Below, in pieces: positions 32,939 to 35,183 of a DNA stretch of 35,183 bases (positions within the stretch are counted from its first letter, which is position 1; the number at the start of each line of letters is the position of its first letter). A program made the translations under genes and the position numbers. The notes under the pieces were generated by a model. That model did not search any database. It was not told the DNA's origin and saw only the letters and a program-made list of their open reading frames with translations. This stretch comes from Gnetum montanum (lineage: Eukaryota; Streptophyta; Gnetopsida; Gnetales; Gnetaceae). The DNA lies in NCBI GenBank assembly GCA_015680685.1, contig MNCI01008335.1, positions 955,786 through 990,968 of the forward strand, written 5' to 3'.

Positions 32939-33099
32939 AAACTAAAAGAGTCTAGCTACAAATGACAAAAGGATGCCTAAATGAGGTGGAAGGACCTCTT
33001 ATTTATAGGCTGGGATAGGTGGCTGCATAAACAGGGCCCTGTTGATGCGGCCGCGTATACGCAGCCCTGTCGACGCATCGACTTAATGACACTTCATGA
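32939..33099 (-). repeat. Element A 5' LTR, second part
   Basis: Continues the LTR sequence left off at 25776 (caaactaaaagagtctagctac..). Carries the minus-strand TATA (cctataaataagagg near 33000) and ends acttcatga, where the other copy has acttcatca. The duplication of the B target (gaaac) precedes it. Confidence 0.9.
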
Positions 33100-33104
33100 G
33101 GTGG
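33100..33104. repeat. Target-site duplication of element A, right copy
   Basis: ggtgg, identical to 20262-20266. Confidence 0.85.
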
Positions 33105-34250
33105 CTACATTAATGTTATATATATAAGCTCCTATCAATGCCATGATAAGTAAAGCCCTATGTTTTTCATGATAATACTTCATGAAAGCATTGCAAATTG
33201 CACCTATAAGAAAAGAATTTCCCATACCAGCTATTCCTTGAATAATCATATGCAAAGGCACAACAACTTCATCTACTAATTGTAAAAATATGTATAATTT
33301 TATTGTAGCATTTCTTTTTCTTAGTGCTCGGCTTATTAAAATCATAGACACCATAGTTATAGTCCATGACAGTTATGGATCAAAATAATTTATTACTGGC
33401 AATAAAGGTTGTGATAAACTTTGTGACATCCTCTCTAGGATACTAAACCATCTAGTTATGCATCATATCAACATCTCATAAGCTAAACATCTCATATTGT
33501 GTTCTTTGGAAACAACCTGTTGATAACATATGACAATTAAGTATTTCAAAATTATACTCCTCATGATCTTGCACTTGTGGAGTTACATCTATGAACTATT
33601 ATTCTTCCTCAATAGAATTCTTTTTTAGTATTATTTTCTAATCATTTATACATATATTGAACAAAGAGCCACTTCATTTCAATCTTCTCATCATTACAAC
33701 CAAGATCTTGCTTTACATCTCTAAATGGATAATGCAACAACAATATAGCCCAATAGTATTCAATCCATCTTTGCTCTCCTTGCTTTGGTGGAATGAGAAA
33801 TTTGGGATAACATCTAACAACAACATTTGGTTCTAAATAACATGAATTCCAAGCTAGGTTCTCCTTGTTCTTCATGTTGCAATTATACTCTCTAAAAGCC
33901 TGTAGCAATGATGCTCCCTCTATGGAAAGCAGTCATTTTTTGATAAACATTAATAATAGTTGTGTAGTTTTCACTTCATTCATTTCCTTTACATTAATAA
34001 CTTTTTTATACACCTCCCATGAAACATTGATGGTGTGAAAAACATAACTAAACTCCACAAAGGAAGCTCATGCATGTCATAGACCTACATAGCATCAATG
34101 TCTTTATCTGCAGTAGAATCTATCATGAGCCTTCTATAGACAAATAAGGCATCTTCATGAGGATTCCTTAACTCTGCAATTTTCAACAACATGGCATGAA
34201 AAAATTACAATTTCTTCATAGATTTAGCTGCATATTTTGCAATATATTTT
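33105..34250 (-). pseudogene. PIF1-like helicase pseudogene, N-terminal half
   Basis: On the minus strand: a segment ELRNPHEDALFVYRRLMID (near 34100-34200), then CYPKFLIPPKQGEQRWIEYY and LLLHYPFRDVKQDLG (33642-33908; the 'LL.HPFR' block of Helitron/PIF1-type helicases), then the ATPase start VVPLHMIIQGIAGMGNSFLI with a Walker A motif at 33214-33237 reading GIAGMGNS (Lys replaced by Asn), and finally ALIGAYIYNINVAT, next to the breakpoint. Across the target duplication the reading continues as IYSTLSL at 20266 and below, which is the family's T.HS.L.L motif. Stops and shifts are frequent, and the frame is lost between 33360 and 33640. Confidence 0.75.
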
Positions 34251-34917
34251 ATGACAATATATCGCAACATGATAGGCTAAGAATATGTATTTGTCCTCCA
34301 TGTTTGAAGCAACATTTTATTATGAACAGTAAGCCTCAAATCATTTCTTCAAGGAACATAAGTAATCTCATAATTATTTTTTGAGTCTCTATAAAGACTC
34401 GATTTTAAAGATAATGGCTAAGGAACATTATACCTAAAAAGGAAAGATACATTTCTATAAAATTTTTATACTAAGATAAAATAAAATTTAATTGCTGATA
34501 GAAAATAATGAAATGGTGAGGAAATAGTAAGAAAATAACAATCAAATACAATGTGGTACCTACAAATTTCTTTGCCATTATGTTTTCTTAAACATGCATT
34601 GGTTTGCAAACACTATGCCTTTAAACACTATTAATCAAATCAACATAATCAATTTCTAGATTCATACATTATAGTTATTGAGCAGTTAATTCATATGTAT
34701 AATGCAACATATTTATATGTAAAGCCTAATTGAAAACACAAAATGAAAGACAAATCAAAGAGAAAAAAAAATTCTTGCATATTACAAGCAATATTAACAA
34801 AGCATTTTTGCAAATACATAAAAGATAAATGAGAACTTAAACTATTTGATTGTTCATTTGTGATAGATCTTGGATATTATGCATTTGTAATTAAATCAAA
34901 AGTTTTCTTTACCCTAC
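34251..34917. other. A/T-rich sequence with nothing recognised
   Basis: No motif, repeat or extended frame of note. It may be the further upstream part of the helicase relic or its flank. Confidence 0.4.
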
Positions 34918-35183
34918 TGGCCACCGCAATATCGCATCCCATGCGATATCGCATACGCGATATCGTGGTCCATCGCCAAATCTATAAATAAGAGGTGGCA
35001 CTCCCCTTATTTTCCATCCTAGGCTTAAAGTAGGGAAACTCTGGCAGTTTGATCACTCTAGAGATAGAATATTTTCCATGTGCCCGCAGTAGGAGTTCCC
35101 AAGTGAATGGATCTTTATTCGAGCAGCTTTGTACCTGAACGTAAGTTGTGTACGGCAATAAAGATGAGCTTTGTGGATAAACT
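34918..35183 (+). repeat. Start of a third B-family LTR, opposite orientation, running off the window
   Basis: It matches the reverse complement of the right part of the B LTRs (26513-26770): GATATC palindromes, then tctataaataagaggtggc (TATA at 34983-34990), tagggaaactctgg, tgcccgcagtaggagt and atctttattcgagca. The proposed start TGGCCACCGC at 34918 is diverged from TGATGAG, so the exact left border is uncertain and the LTR may be truncated. Confidence 0.75.

Larger units (their letters stand above)
20267..33099 (-). mobile_element. Element A: Athila-like gag-only LTR retrotransposon, interrupted by element B
   Basis: It is defined by two matching LTRs, a ggtgg target duplication, a polypurine tract at 21120 and a primer-binding site at 25057-25074. 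The internal part (21120-25075, 3956 bp including a run of N) holds one long gag frame and no protease, RT or integrase signature. That makes it a non-autonomous, TR-GAG-type element. It interrupts a PIF1-like helicase gene, and its own right LTR is interrupted by element B at 25777-32933. Confidence 0.9.

Overview
This is plant nuclear DNA made almost entirely of nested LTR retrotransposons. The pointers are Ty3/gypsy pol with a second RNase H (the Tat lineage, known only from plants), two Athila-like gag families, a PIF1-type helicase relic and heavy nonsense decay. Stacked old insertions suggest a large-genome seed plant, possibly a gymnosperm, but the species cannot be named from this window. 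There is no rRNA, tRNA or clearly intact host gene. Two single ambiguous bases (234, 28785) and one run of N (21897-22188) are assembly gaps.

Layout. (1) 1-906: the 3' part of an LTR ('E2') with a 20-bp tandem array and a TATA box. It appears to sit inside the 5' LTR of the next element. (2) 907-18610: a giant Tat-type element 'E1' on the + strand. It has a partial 5' LTR, primer-binding site, repeat-bearing leader, gag, protease, then an inserted antisense module (about 6.75-12.1 kb), then RT-RNase H, a second RNase H, integrase, a 3' tail and the 3' LTR. (3) 18611-20266 and 33105-34400: the two halves of a decayed PIF1-like helicase gene on the - strand, with a small foldback element at 18761-18947. 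(4) 20267-33099: an Athila-like gag-only element 'A' on the - strand, inserted in the helicase with a 5-bp ggtgg target duplication. (5) 25777-32933: a related gag-protease element 'B' on the - strand, inserted inside one LTR of A. (6) 34918-35183: the start of a further B-family LTR in the opposite orientation.

The main find lies inside E1. Between protease and reverse transcriptase, on the antisense strand, is what reads as a complete intron-containing gene: TATA-like box (11465-11471), ATG (11313), eight exons with GT/AG borders, stop (6949) and AATAAA (6847-6852). The eight exons total 3288 nt, exactly 1096 codons. Every splice phase agrees and I found no frameshift, only 17 nonsense codons (13 TAG, 4 TGA, no TAA). 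The predicted protein of about 1095 residues joins a degenerate FCP1/NIF-type HAD phosphatase domain to a domain resembling the extra ORFs of Tat elements, then acidic and probable coiled-coil regions. Antisense placement explains how introns could survive passage through a retrotransposon RNA.

How the parts relate. E1 once encoded a full Tat replication set but is dead now (frameshifts, RT motif A Asp to Asn). A and B keep long gag or gag-protease frames but show no RT or integrase, so they presumably depended on an autonomous relative. Order of events: helicase gene, then A into it, then B into A's LTR; separately E2 into E1's 5' LTR.
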